A DNA stretch of 64,000 nt. It comes from Planctomycetota bacterium. Its GTDB lineage: Bacteria; Planctomycetota; UBA1135; GCA-002686595. Shown piece after piece: positions 50,641-59,118 of the stretch. The translations under genes were made by a program, and so were the position numbers. Positions within the stretch are counted from its first letter, which is position 1. Each line of letters begins with the position of its first letter. The stretch is taken from contig JADJNY010000003.1 in NCBI GenBank assembly GCA_016714045.1, positions 434,001-498,000 of the forward strand, written 5' to 3'. Under the pieces are notes generated by a model. The model did no database searches, was not told the DNA's origin, and was given only the letters and a program-made list of their open reading frames with translations.

Positions 50641-51870
50641 TCAGCTCTTCGCGCCGGTGCGCACCTCGGCGAGGAAGCCGAGGACGGAGCTCTGCAGGCG
50701 CTCAGCCTGCTCGGAGAGCGCGCCCGCGGCCTCGAGCATCTGCCCGGTCGCCGCGCTCGTCTCGCGAGCGGCGTGCGTGACGTCCGTGATGTTGCGGGCG
50801 ACCTCCTGCGTGCCGAGCGCCGCCTGCTGGACGTTCTTGCTGATCTCGCCGGTCGCCTGCTGTTGCTGCTCGACCGCGAGCGCGATCGAGCCCGAGATCT
50901 CGTTCATCTTCGAGATCGTCGCGCCGACGGACTGGATGACGTGCGCGGCCTTCTGCGATGCATCCTGCATCGCGGCGATCTGCGTGCCGATCTCCTCGGT
51001 CGCCTTGCTCGTCTCCTGAGCGAGCGACTTGACCTCGGACGCAACGACGGCGAAGCCCTTCCCGGCTTCTCCGGCGCGCGCGGCCTCGATGTTCGCGTTC
51101 AGCGCAAGCAGCTTCGTCTGCGCGGCGATCTGCGCGATCAGTTTGAGGACGCGGCCGATCTTCTGCGACGCGTCGAGGAGCCCGCGCACGCTCTCGTTTG
51201 CCTTGGCCGCTTCGCGCACGGCCTCGTCGGCGATGCGCGTCGAGTTCTGCGCCTCGCGACCGATCTCGCTCGCGCTTGCGGTGAGCTCCTCGGTCGCGGA
51301 CGCGACGGTCTGCACGTTCGCGGAGGTTTGCTCGGAGGCGGCGGCGACGGACGTCGAACGCTGCGTCGTCGCCTCCGCGGTCGACGCGAGGGTGCCCGCG
51401 GTCGCTTGCATCTCGGTGGCGGAGCTCGCCACGGTCGCCACGACGCCCTGGATCTGGCGCTCGAAGTCGTCGGCGAGCTGGAGACGGCGCTGCTCGGCCG
51501 CCTGGAGCAGCTTCGCGGCCGCCTGCATCTCGTCCGTCGCCGTGTTGATCGCCGCCGCGGCGCCGCGGAACGTGCCGGGGAGGCCGCGCTGGATGACGCG
51601 GCGCCAGAACTTCTTCTGGCTGGCGTGCCCGAGCGCCGCGCGCGATTCGCGCACGAAGGCGTCCGTGACGTCGAGCATGCGGTTGATCGAGAGCGCGAGC
51701 TCCAGGCACTCGCCGTCGAGGTCGTCGAACGCGACGCGCTCCTCGAGGTTGCCTTCGGCTGCGGTGCGCGCGGCGGCGACCGCGCGGTGCATGCACTCGC
51801 GGTAGCAGGCGAGCTCGCTCGCTGCCTTCGAATCGACTTCGGCGGGGGCGTTCGTGAGGAGGGTGCTCAT
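50641..51870 (-). CDS. Soluble methyl-accepting chemotaxis protein
   Basis: A 409-residue receptor without membrane segments. The signalling hairpin tip is ALNANIEAARAGEAGKGFAVVASEVKSLA, flanked by long Ala/Ser/Glu heptads with candidate methylation Glu/Gln pairs. The N-terminal 130 residues are helical and hold no recognisable sensor. The gene follows a PAS-domain gene by 17 bp, so sensor and signaller are probably a split Aer-like pair. No cheA/cheW is in the window. Confidence 0.9.
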   Translation of the reverse strand: MSTLLTNAPAEVDSKAASELACYRECMHRAVAAARTAAEGNLEERVAFDDLDGECLELALSINRMLDVTDAFVRESRAALGHASQKKFWRRVIQRGLPGTFRGAAAAINTATDEMQAAAKLLQAAEQRRLQLADDFERQIQGVVATVASSATEMQATAGTLASTAEATTQRSTSVAAASEQTSANVQTVASATEELTASASEIGREAQNSTRIADEAVREAAKANESVRGLLDASQKIGRVLKLIAQIAAQTKLLALNANIEAARAGEAGKGFAVVASEVKSLAQETSKATEEIGTQIAAMQDASQKAAHVIQSVGATISKMNEISGSIALAVEQQQQATGEISKNVQQAALGTQEVARNITDVTHAARETSAATGQMLEAAGALSEQAERLQSSVLGFLAEVRTGAKS

Positions 51871-51887
51871 GGTGGTGGTCTCCGGGA

Positions 51888-52406
51888 TCAGACGCGGAAC
51901 GCGAACTCGCCGTAGGACATGCCGCTCTCCTCGAGCACGCCCGTGAGCATGCGCGTCGCGGCCTGGACGCCTTCCTTGCGATCGGAGTGACGCCGCTCCT
52001 CGGCGAGCAGCTTCGCGTAGAGCGCCTCGACGCGCTTCACCGCGCCGCGGTCGGGCGAGCGCCGGTTCGAGTGGTAGCCGACGACGCGCCCGCTCGCGTC
52101 GAACGTCGGCGTGACGTGCGCGAACACCCAGTAGTGCTCGCCGTTCTTCGCCAGGTTCACGACGTAGGCGAAGATCTCGTCGCCCCTCTGGATCGTGTCC
52201 CAGAGCAGCTGGAACACGCACCGCGGCATGTCCGGGTGACGGATCATGCTGTGCGGCTGTCCGATCACCTCGCTCGCGCGGTAGCCCGCGATGCGGAGGA
52301 AGACGTCGTTCGCGTACGTGATCCGACCCTTCAGGTCGGTCTTGCTCACGATGATCTCTTCTTCGCCGAACGTGCGCTCGACGCCGGTGGGGTGGACGCG
52401 TTCCAT
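51888..52406 (-). CDS. PAS-domain sensor protein (Aer-like)
   Basis: A 172-residue cytoplasmic protein. The PAS fold begins EIIVSKTDLKGRITYANDVFLRIAGY and continues HSMIRHPDMP and FAYVVNLAKNGEHYWVFAHVTP, a pattern like the FAD-binding PAS of Aer. A helical tail of about 50 residues (AVKRVEALYAKLLAEERRHSDRK) would contact the partner. It is immediately upstream of a soluble chemoreceptor in the same direction. It likely senses redox or oxygen for that receptor (inference). Confidence 0.85.
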   Translation of the reverse strand: MERVHPTGVERTFGEEEIIVSKTDLKGRITYANDVFLRIAGYRASEVIGQPHSMIRHPDMPRCVFQLLWDTIQRGDEIFAYVVNLAKNGEHYWVFAHVTPTFDASGRVVGYHSNRRSPDRGAVKRVEALYAKLLAEERRHSDRKEGVQAATRMLTGVLEESGMSYGEFAFRV

Positions 52407-52768
52407 GGAGCCTCGGGGCGGTGGGGTGGAACACCGCTTCGCGGCGAGGATCGGTTCGGCCGAGTTGCGGCCTGGATGCGTGGACCTGCGTACGTGATCT
52501 ACGACAGATGTCGCAGATGCCCTCCTGCGCGGGCTGCGGCGTCGGTGCTCGATCGGCTCCGGTCGAGTGCGAATGGGCCGCCTCATCGCCGCAGACCGGC
52601 CGCGCGCCGTCCGTCCCGGCGCGGCGCGGACGGTCGGGCCGCGCTCCCGCCCGGAGCTCGCGCGTCTCCGCGCGCCTCCCGATCCCGGGACGGAGCTTCC
52701 TTCGCCGCGGACGCGTCGTCAGGATGCGGAGCGCCCCGGTCGAAACGACTTGGACGTCCCGTCTCCGC
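52407..52768. other. Divergent intergenic region, no clear elements
   Basis: A 362-bp spacer between the PAS gene (leftward) and the patatin-like gene (rightward). A short symmetric site CGACA-ga-TGTCG occurs around 52500, but 5-bp arms are not significant in this composition. No gene is evident. Confidence 0.35.
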
Positions 52769-53905
52769 ATGTCCTCCCCCCCGCGCGAGTTGTTCCAGAC
52801 CGCCTATGCGCTGCGCCACCCTGGCCAGCGCTCGAAGCATCGTCCGCGGACCGTGCTCGTGCTCGGCGGCGGCGGGATGCGCGGGATGGCGCACGTCGGG
52901 ATCCTGCGCGCGATGCGCACGCTCGGCATCGAGTACGACGCGATCGTCGGCACGTCGATCGGCTCGCTCGTCGGCGCGATGGCGGCGGGCGGCTACTCGA
53001 TCGAGAAGATCGAGCAGCTCGTGAGCTCGGTGCAGAAGGGCGACTACTTCCGCCTGAACTTCGTCAAGTTCCTGCTCAAGGGGACGCGCGCGCGGAGCAT
53101 GTACCGCGGCGACACGTTCCGCGAGTCGCTGAAGCGCGTCCTGCCCGACACGACGTTCGCGGGCATGAAGGTGCCTTTCTACTGCAACGCGGTGCGCCTC
53201 GAGACGGGCGGCACGGTGTTCTGGGGCACGCCGGGGCTGGACGACATCTCGATCCTCGACGCGGTGTACAGCTCGTGCGCGCTGCCCGGCATCTTCGAGC
53301 CGTACGAGAAGGACGGCTACAACTACATGGACGGAGGCATGGTCGACTCCGTGCCGCTGCGCTTCGCGAAGACGCTGAACCCCGACCTGATCATCGCGGT
53401 CGACTTGTCGGTCAAGGGCACGTTCAAGGCGCCCGACTACAAGAACAAGATGCTCTCGACGCTCTACCGGACGTTCGAGGTCGTCGAGGAGGTGCTCGTC
53501 GAGCAGACCCTCCACATGCACGTCGACTACCGCGTCGCGCTGATCCAGCCGAAGGTGTCGCACACGAGCCGGTTCGACTTCGACAAGGTGGGCGAGGTCG
53601 TCAAGGCGGGCGAAGAGGAAGCGATCAAGGTCCTCACGAGCCACTCCGCGACGCGCGACCTCGTGCAGCCGGTCGTCGTCGAGGGCCTCGCGTGCCCCGT
53701 GACGCCGCGCGACTTCGTCAGCGTGCGCATCGACCCGACGCGCTGCATCGGCTGCGGCATGTGCGAGGTCGTGTGCGAGACGGACGCGTTCTGGGCGCAC
53801 GGCGAGAAGGCGACGGTGCGCAAGCTCTCGAACTACGAGTGCACGCGCGACCACGCGTGCGCGCGCAACTGCCCGACGGACGCGATCTCGCTCGGGAACC
53901 TGTGA
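52769..53905 (+). CDS. Patatin-like phospholipase fused to a C-terminal ferredoxin (4Fe-4S) domain
   Basis: A 378-residue protein. The patatin domain has the oxyanion loop GGGGMRG (33-39), nucleophile Ser63 in GTSIG and catalytic Asp188 in DGG. It would hydrolyse membrane lipids. The last 60 residues carry CIGCGMCEVVC (326, 329, 332, 336) and a second group at 358, 364 and 368 ending CP, which makes a ferredoxin-type iron-sulfur domain. No signal peptide; cytoplasmic. The start (MSSPPRELF) lacks a good Shine-Dalgarno; an in-frame ATG 45 bp upstream is possible. I know no characterised protein with this combination. Confidence 0.88.
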   Translation: MSSPPRELFQTAYALRHPGQRSKHRPRTVLVLGGGGMRGMAHVGILRAMRTLGIEYDAIVGTSIGSLVGAMAAGGYSIEKIEQLVSSVQKGDYFRLNFVKFLLKGTRARSMYRGDTFRESLKRVLPDTTFAGMKVPFYCNAVRLETGGTVFWGTPGLDDISILDAVYSSCALPGIFEPYEKDGYNYMDGGMVDSVPLRFAKTLNPDLIIAVDLSVKGTFKAPDYKNKMLSTLYRTFEVVEEVLVEQTLHMHVDYRVALIQPKVSHTSRFDFDKVGEVVKAGEEEAIKVLTSHSATRDLVQPVVVEGLACPVTPRDFVSVRIDPTRCIGCGMCEVVCETDAFWAHGEKATVRKLSNYECTRDHACARNCPTDAISLGNL

Positions 53906-53914
53906 CGCGGCGCG

Positions 53915-55900
53915 TCAGGGCGCCTTCACGCTCACGCTCGCTTCGACGACGACGTCGGAGTCCGTGATCGTCACGCGCAGCGCGTCCGACTCCGGGACGA
54001 GCTCGAGCGGGTTCGTCGACAGGCGGTACGTGCCCGGAGGCAGCCCGTCGAGCGTGAACTCGCCCGTGCTCGTGGCCGTGCACGAGTGGAATGCGGCGGG
54101 GTAGTCGTGGCCCTCGATGCGCGCACTCACGCGCAGCTCGGCCATGTCGCCAGGCAGCGCGTCGCCCGCGGCGGTCGTGACGCGGCCGTGGAGCCGCGAG
54201 CCGGGGAGCACGAGGTCGCGCACGAGGCCCCGTTCCCCGATCACGACGTCGTCGAATCGCGCGAGCTTGTCCCAGTCGTCCTCGAAGCGCACCTCGGCGC
54301 GGTACGCGCCGGGCAGCGCGTGCAACTCGAACGACCCGTCTTCCGCGGCACGCCGCAGGCCCGAGCTCTGGTTCCCGTCCGTGAGTTGGAGCCGCACCCA
54401 CACGCGCGCCACCGGCGGCGCGTCGGCGCGCGTCAGCACCCGACCCGTCCACGCCGGCGACGGGCTCGGCCGGCCGAAGTCGAGGCGCCGCTCCTCGCCG
54501 ATCGCGAGCTCGACGTCGGCGACCTCCTCGCGCGCGATCCGGCCGAGACCCTCGGGGTCGTCGACGGAGAGGCGCGCGATCGACTTGCCCGCCGGCAAGC
54601 GTTCGAAGCGGTACGCGCCGCGACCGTCCGTGCGGGTGATGCGCATCCCGTCGGTCGATCGGTCGGTTCCGGTGAGCGCGTGCAGCTCGACCCGGGCGCC
54701 ATCCACGGGGTTCCCGTGCTCGTCCCACACGGTCCCGACGACGCGCGCCGTGCCGACGCGAAGCACGACCTCGCGTCCCGCGTCGCCGTCGAGGACCACG
54801 TTGAGCGCCTGCACCGTCGAGTCGCTGTCGACCGTCGCTTCGACCGTGCACGACCTGCCCAGTGGACCGCGCCGGAGCTCGAGCACGTCGAAGCTCGCCG
54901 TGCCATCTTGCGCGAGGGGCTGCTCGCGCAAGGCCTCGAAGAACTCCCGCGAGCCCCCGCCGACGCGCGCTGTCCCGCCGGCCGCGTAGGGCCGTCCGTC
55001 CTCGAGGACGCGCACGAGCAGCTCGCCCGACCGGGGCGGCGCGGGCGACGGTGGCGCGACGGCCGTCGAGGAGGGGACGGGCGCATCGGCCGCAAGCGCG
55101 GAGCGCGCGGACGTCTCCGGCTCCGCGGCGCGGGAGCGTCCGTCCACGGCGGGCGCGTCGGGGACTCGGGAGAGGCGCGGCGCGTCGTGGGCGTCCGACT
55201 CCGCGACGGAGAGCGCGCTCCACGTCCACCACCCGCCGAGCGCGACGAGCCCCGTCGCTGCGACGACACCGACCTTCGTGAGCGTGTTCACGGCGAGGAG
55301 CACTCCGACCGGGCCGGCCGAGGACGCCGCCGTCGCTGCGCCCGGGTGCAGCGTGAGCGGGAGGAGGGCGGACATCCAGTCGGTGCGCTTCCGTGCGAGC
55401 CGCTCGCGCAGCCGTGCGCGCGCCTCGACGAGGCGGTTGCGCACCGTGGACGGAGGAACGCGCGTGCGCCGCGCGATCGCCTCGCACGACTCGCCGTCGA
55501 AGTGGTGCCAGAGGACCGTGCTGCGCCACGGCTCGTCGAGCGCGAGCACGCTCTCGACGAGCAGGCGCTGGGCTTCCGCGCGCGCGACGACGTCGGCCGA
55601 GGAGCCCGTTTGCGGTCCCGTCTCGTGCCGCGCGGCGGGCCGGCGTTCGTCGTCGTCGAGCGCCTCCGTCGCGCGCTCGACGCGTCGGCGCGAGCGCAGC
55701 GCGTTGCACAGCACCGTCGCAAGCCACGCGCGCGGCGCGTCGAGGCGCTCGGGCGGTCGCGCCGCTGCCTTCGTCCAGACCTCCTGCACGAGGTCGCGCG
55801 CCTCCTCGCGGTCGGCGACGAGCGCGCGCGCGAGCCCTTCGAGCCAGCGCGCCTCGGCGAGGAGCGCGTCGAGCGGGGCCGGATCCGGAGCGTGGGCCAT
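53915..55900 (-). CDS. ECF sigma factor fused to a transmembrane helix and extracytoplasmic repeat region
   Basis: A 661-residue protein. Residues about 20-75 are sigma region 2 (ADREEARDLVQEVWTKAA; PRAWLATVLCNALRSRRR). About 105-165 are region 4 with an HTH (CEAIARRTRVPPSTVRNRLVEARARL). One membrane helix follows (VGVVAATGLVALGGWWTWSAL, about 200-220). About 440 residues then look extracytoplasmic, with Cna-B/carboxypeptidase-regulatory beta modules (GTVWDEHGNPVDGARVELHAL; GEFTLDGLPPGTYRL). Sigma and sensor are thus on one chain without a separate anti-sigma. It diverges from the MoxR-group gene at 56037. The upstream open frame is not coding in character. Confidence 0.88.
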   Translation of the reverse strand: MAHAPDPAPLDALLAEARWLEGLARALVADREEARDLVQEVWTKAAARPPERLDAPRAWLATVLCNALRSRRRVERATEALDDDERRPAARHETGPQTGSSADVVARAEAQRLLVESVLALDEPWRSTVLWHHFDGESCEAIARRTRVPPSTVRNRLVEARARLRERLARKRTDWMSALLPLTLHPGAATAASSAGPVGVLLAVNTLTKVGVVAATGLVALGGWWTWSALSVAESDAHDAPRLSRVPDAPAVDGRSRAAEPETSARSALAADAPVPSSTAVAPPSPAPPRSGELLVRVLEDGRPYAAGGTARVGGGSREFFEALREQPLAQDGTASFDVLELRRGPLGRSCTVEATVDSDSTVQALNVVLDGDAGREVVLRVGTARVVGTVWDEHGNPVDGARVELHALTGTDRSTDGMRITRTDGRGAYRFERLPAGKSIARLSVDDPEGLGRIAREEVADVELAIGEERRLDFGRPSPSPAWTGRVLTRADAPPVARVWVRLQLTDGNQSSGLRRAAEDGSFELHALPGAYRAEVRFEDDWDKLARFDDVVIGERGLVRDLVLPGSRLHGRVTTAAGDALPGDMAELRVSARIEGHDYPAAFHSCTATSTGEFTLDGLPPGTYRLSTNPLELVPESDALRVTITDSDVVVEASVSVKAP

Positions 55901-56036
55901 GGCGCGGTGGGGGACGCAGCGTGCCCGAGATCGTCGCCGCTTTCCTGGAAATCCGCGCGCCACGCCCTCGACGCGTCCGCGGACGCGCCGGGCTCGACGC
56001 GTGCGCGGACGCGCCCAGCCCGATACGCTTCCCGCG

Positions 56037-57221
56037 GTGAGAGAGGAGAACGGCACCTTCCAGGACCTGCGCCCGGCGGGCGAGCGGTCGTCCGCGCTCG
56101 GAACGGGCGCCGCGGGCGAGGGCGCTCCCGATCTCCCGGGCGTCGAGCTCGCGCAGCGCTCGAGCGGCCAGATCCTCGACTCGGCGCTCGACATCGCGCG
56201 CGGGCGCTTCGGGCTCTACGTCCTCGCCGCCAGCGTCGTGTGGGTGTTCGCGCGCGCGCTCCAGCCGTTCCTCGGCCAGCAGCAGACGCAGGAGTGGATG
56301 CTCGACGGCCGTCCGGGGCTCGCGCTCGCGGCGATGGGCGTCAACGTCGCCGCGACGATGTTCGTGCAGCAGATGGCGCTGGTCCTCGTGGCGCTCCTCG
56401 CGTGGCCGCGGCTCGTGGGCACGCGGATCCCGTTCTGGAGCGCCGTCGGGCGCGCGTTCCTCGCGGTGTTCCCGCTCTTGCTCGTCACGCTGGTGATCTC
56501 GTCGGTGACCTTCGCGGCGATGTGCCTCACGTGCGGGCTCGGTGCCTTGTACCTCGCGTGGAAGTCGTCGCTCGTGCCCGTGACGTACGTCGTCGAGCGC
56601 GCGGGGCTCGTCGGGTGCGTGACGCGCTCGTGGCAGCTGACGAGCCACGAACGGACGGACGTCCAGGCGTTCCACGGGTTCCTGCGCTGGTTCGCCGTCA
56701 TGGGGACCGCGTACGTCGTGCAGATGGCCTTCTCGAGCCTCGGCGGCGCGGCCGACCTGCCCGAGGTGCGCCGCGACGTGATCGACCGCACCGGGATGTC
56801 CGAGTGGACGTACGACGGCGCCGTGCTCGCGCTGACGTCGCTCTTCAACGGCCTCGGGACCGCGATCTACAGCGTGATCGCGCTCGCGTTCTACGTCGAC
56901 TGTCGCGTGCGGCGCGACGGCCTCGACCTCGCGCGCAAGCTCGAGGACCTGCGCGTCGCGTGGCCCGCGTCGGCGCGCGCGGAAGAGGTCGCGCCCGCGT
57001 CGTTCGCGTCCGCCGCCGGCACCGCGACCGCGTGGCCTGCGAGCGTCTCGACGTCCAATGCGCCGAGCGCGGCGCCTCGTTCCGCGCCCGGCGAAGGGGC
57101 GCCCGTCGAACCGCCCGCGGCCTCGGCCGGGACGCCGCGCGGCTCCGACGCGCCGACGCCGGACCCGAGCTCGCCGCCTTCGCTCGATGCGCCGCCTCCG
57201 CGCCAGGAGCCGCCGGCGTGA
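56037..57221 (+). CDS. Polytopic membrane protein of the MoxR/DUF4129 locus
   Basis: A 394-residue protein with about five hydrophobic segments (GLYVLAASVVWVFARALQ; VAATMFVQQMALVLVALLAW; VFPLLLVTLVISSVTFAAM; YVVQMAFSS; LGTAIYSVIALAFYVDCRV). The last 90 residues are Pro/Ala-rich and presumably disordered. The GTG at the beginning is the only start before the conserved part, and it lacks a strong Shine-Dalgarno. Its end overlaps the DUF4129 gene (GTGA). I do not recognise a family. Similar genes accompany DUF4129 loci elsewhere (recollection, not tested). Confidence 0.8.
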   Translation: MREENGTFQDLRPAGERSSALGTGAAGEGAPDLPGVELAQRSSGQILDSALDIARGRFGLYVLAASVVWVFARALQPFLGQQQTQEWMLDGRPGLALAAMGVNVAATMFVQQMALVLVALLAWPRLVGTRIPFWSAVGRAFLAVFPLLLVTLVISSVTFAAMCLTCGLGALYLAWKSSLVPVTYVVERAGLVGCVTRSWQLTSHERTDVQAFHGFLRWFAVMGTAYVVQMAFSSLGGAADLPEVRRDVIDRTGMSEWTYDGAVLALTSLFNGLGTAIYSVIALAFYVDCRVRRDGLDLARKLEDLRVAWPASARAEEVAPASFASAAGTATAWPASVSTSNAPSAAPRSAPGEGAPVEPPAASAGTPRGSDAPTPDPSSPPSLDAPPPRQEPPA

Positions 57222-57841
57222 TCGAAGACGTGCCCGTGCACGATCGCGGCACCGCGGCGATCCGCCGCGCCGTCGACGAGGTGCTCGCGCACCCCGACTA
57301 CCAGCCCGTCCCGCCGCCGAAGCCGTCGTGGATCGCGGAGCGCTGGGACGAGTTCGTGCGCTGGTTCGACGATCTGTTCGGCATCGGGCCGGGGCTCGCG
57401 GGCCGCGGGCTCGTCTACGTGCTCTACGGCGTCATCGCGCTCCTGCTCCTGTGGCTGCTCGTGACGTTCCTGCGGCGCGCGTTCGCGAAGGGCGGCGCGG
57501 AGACCGCCGAGCCGGCGCGGGTCCGCGCCGCGCGCGTGAAGGACCTCCTCGGACGAGCGCGCGCCGCGCGGGCGCGCGCCGATTTCGCCGAGGCGCTGCG
57601 CTTCTACTTCTGGGCGCTCGTCGTCGGGCTCTCCGAGCGCGGCGACCTCGAGTACCGCGACGCGTGGACGAACCGCGAGCTCGTCGAGCGCGGCAAGCCG
57701 CGGCCCGAGGCGGCGCGCGTGCTCGTGCCGCTCGTCCCGGAGCTCGATGCGAAGAGCTTCGGGCACGTGCCCGCGCTGGAAGCGGACGTGGACCGCCTCG
57801 AGCGCCTCTGTCGCGAGCACCTCGGAGGCCTCGCGTCGTGA
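57218..57841 (+). CDS. DUF4129-domain membrane protein
   Basis: A 207-residue protein with one central helix (VYVLYGVIALLLLWLLVTFL). The conserved C-terminal part reads DFAEALRFYFWALVVGLSERGDLEYRDAWTNRELV, characteristic of DUF4129. An N-terminal Trp/Pro-rich segment precedes the helix. The GTG start overlaps the preceding stop and the end overlaps the next gene, so it is translationally coupled at both ends. The role in the MoxR group is unknown. Confidence 0.85.
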   Translation: MIEDVPVHDRGTAAIRRAVDEVLAHPDYQPVPPPKPSWIAERWDEFVRWFDDLFGIGPGLAGRGLVYVLYGVIALLLLWLLVTFLRRAFAKGGAETAEPARVRAARVKDLLGRARAARARADFAEALRFYFWALVVGLSERGDLEYRDAWTNRELVERGKPRPEAARVLVPLVPELDAKSFGHVPALEADVDRLERLCREHLGGLAS

Positions 57842-59118
57842 GCGGCGACAAGCTCCAGAAGGCGCTGACGGTCGCCGTGCTCGCGCTCGTCGTGCTCGCG
57901 CTCGTCGTGCAGCAGTTCCTGCCCGAGGGCGAATCGAAGCCGCCGCCGCACAGCGTCAGCTCGACCGCGCCCGACGGCCGTCGCGCGCTGCGCGAGACGC
58001 TCGTGAAGGTCGGCTTCGCGCCCGAGGAATGGCGGCGCAGCCCGGGCGCCTTGCCGCGCGGCAATCACGTCGTCTGGATGGCGGACGCGCCCTTCGAGAG
58101 CGAGCACACGCGCGGCGCGCCGCCGCCCGAACGCGACGAGAAGCAGCCGGAGCTCCACAGCGGCCGCTTCGACCTGCGGGCGGCCGCGCACTACCTCGGG
58201 TTCCTCGACGACGGCGGCACGCTCGTCGTGCCGTGGACGGAGCGCACGCGCGCGTTCCTCGTGGACGAGCTCGGGCTCGAGGAGTTCGACGAAGCTCCGA
58301 TCTCCGAAGCGGGCGGCGCACGTTCCGCGCGCGTCGTGCGCGTCGCGGACGGGACGCTCGTCACGGTGCACTGGCCGGCCGAGCTCGCGCTGCCCCACGA
58401 GCTCCTCGACGCCGGGCTCGACGCGTACTGGCTCTCGCCGCGCGCGGACGGGACGGAGGACGCCTTTGCGGCCCTCCTGCGCGTCGGGAGCGGCGCCGTC
58501 GTGCTCGTCGCGGACGAGAGCGTGTGGGACAACGAAGTGCTCGGCGCGGAGGGCAACGCCGAGCTCGCCGTGCGCCTGCTCGAGGACCGGCTCGGCGGCG
58601 GACGGCTCCTGTTCGACGAGTACGCGCTCGGCCGGTGGGAGCCCGAGACGGCGCTGTCGCTCGCGTTCTCGGAGTCGCTCGCTCCGGCGACCCTGCACCT
58701 CCTCGCGCTGCTCGCCGCGTTCGTGTGGGCGAGCGCGTGGGCGCGCGCCTTCGCGCGGGATCCGGAGCCGATCGAACAGCTGTCGCCGCTGTCGCGGGCG
58801 CGCGCGCAGGCGAACGTGTTCGCGCGCGCGGGCCGCTACGTCCTGCTCGCGCAGTTCCTGCGGCGCGGCGAGCTCGCGCGGCTCGCGCGCGCGGCGCGCC
58901 TCTCGCGCGCTGGACAGGAGCCCGCCAACGCCGAAGCGGTCGAGCGCGAGCTCGACCTGATCGCCGCGCGGACGCAGTGCGAGGGCGAAGTCGCGGGGTG
59001 GCGCACGCTGCTCCTCGAGCGGCGCGCGACCACGGACGCGGAGCTCGAGGAGCTGGCGCGCGACCTCGACCGCGCCGTCGTCCGCGCGCGCGGCGGCACG
59101 CGGCGCAGGAGCGCCTAG
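57838..59118 (+). CDS. DUF4350-domain membrane protein
   Basis: A 426-residue protein with an N-terminal helix (LTVAVLALVVLALVVQQFLP), a Rossmann-like extracytoplasmic domain (SSTAPDGRRALRETLVKVGF; LDDGGTLVVPWTERTRAFLV) and a second helix (LHLLALLAAFVWASAWARAF). A helical C-terminal cytoplasmic tail follows. The layout is that of DUF4350 proteins next to MoxR. The GTG start overlaps the DUF4129 stop. Its stop codon shares a CTAG with the convergent TVP38-like gene. Confidence 0.83.
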   Translation: MSGDKLQKALTVAVLALVVLALVVQQFLPEGESKPPPHSVSSTAPDGRRALRETLVKVGFAPEEWRRSPGALPRGNHVVWMADAPFESEHTRGAPPPERDEKQPELHSGRFDLRAAAHYLGFLDDGGTLVVPWTERTRAFLVDELGLEEFDEAPISEAGGARSARVVRVADGTLVTVHWPAELALPHELLDAGLDAYWLSPRADGTEDAFAALLRVGSGAVVLVADESVWDNEVLGAEGNAELAVRLLEDRLGGGRLLFDEYALGRWEPETALSLAFSESLAPATLHLLALLAAFVWASAWARAFARDPEPIEQLSPLSRARAQANVFARAGRYVLLAQFLRRGELARLARAARLSRAGQEPANAEAVERELDLIAARTQCEGEVAGWRTLLLERRATTDAELEELARDLDRAVVRARGGTRRRSA

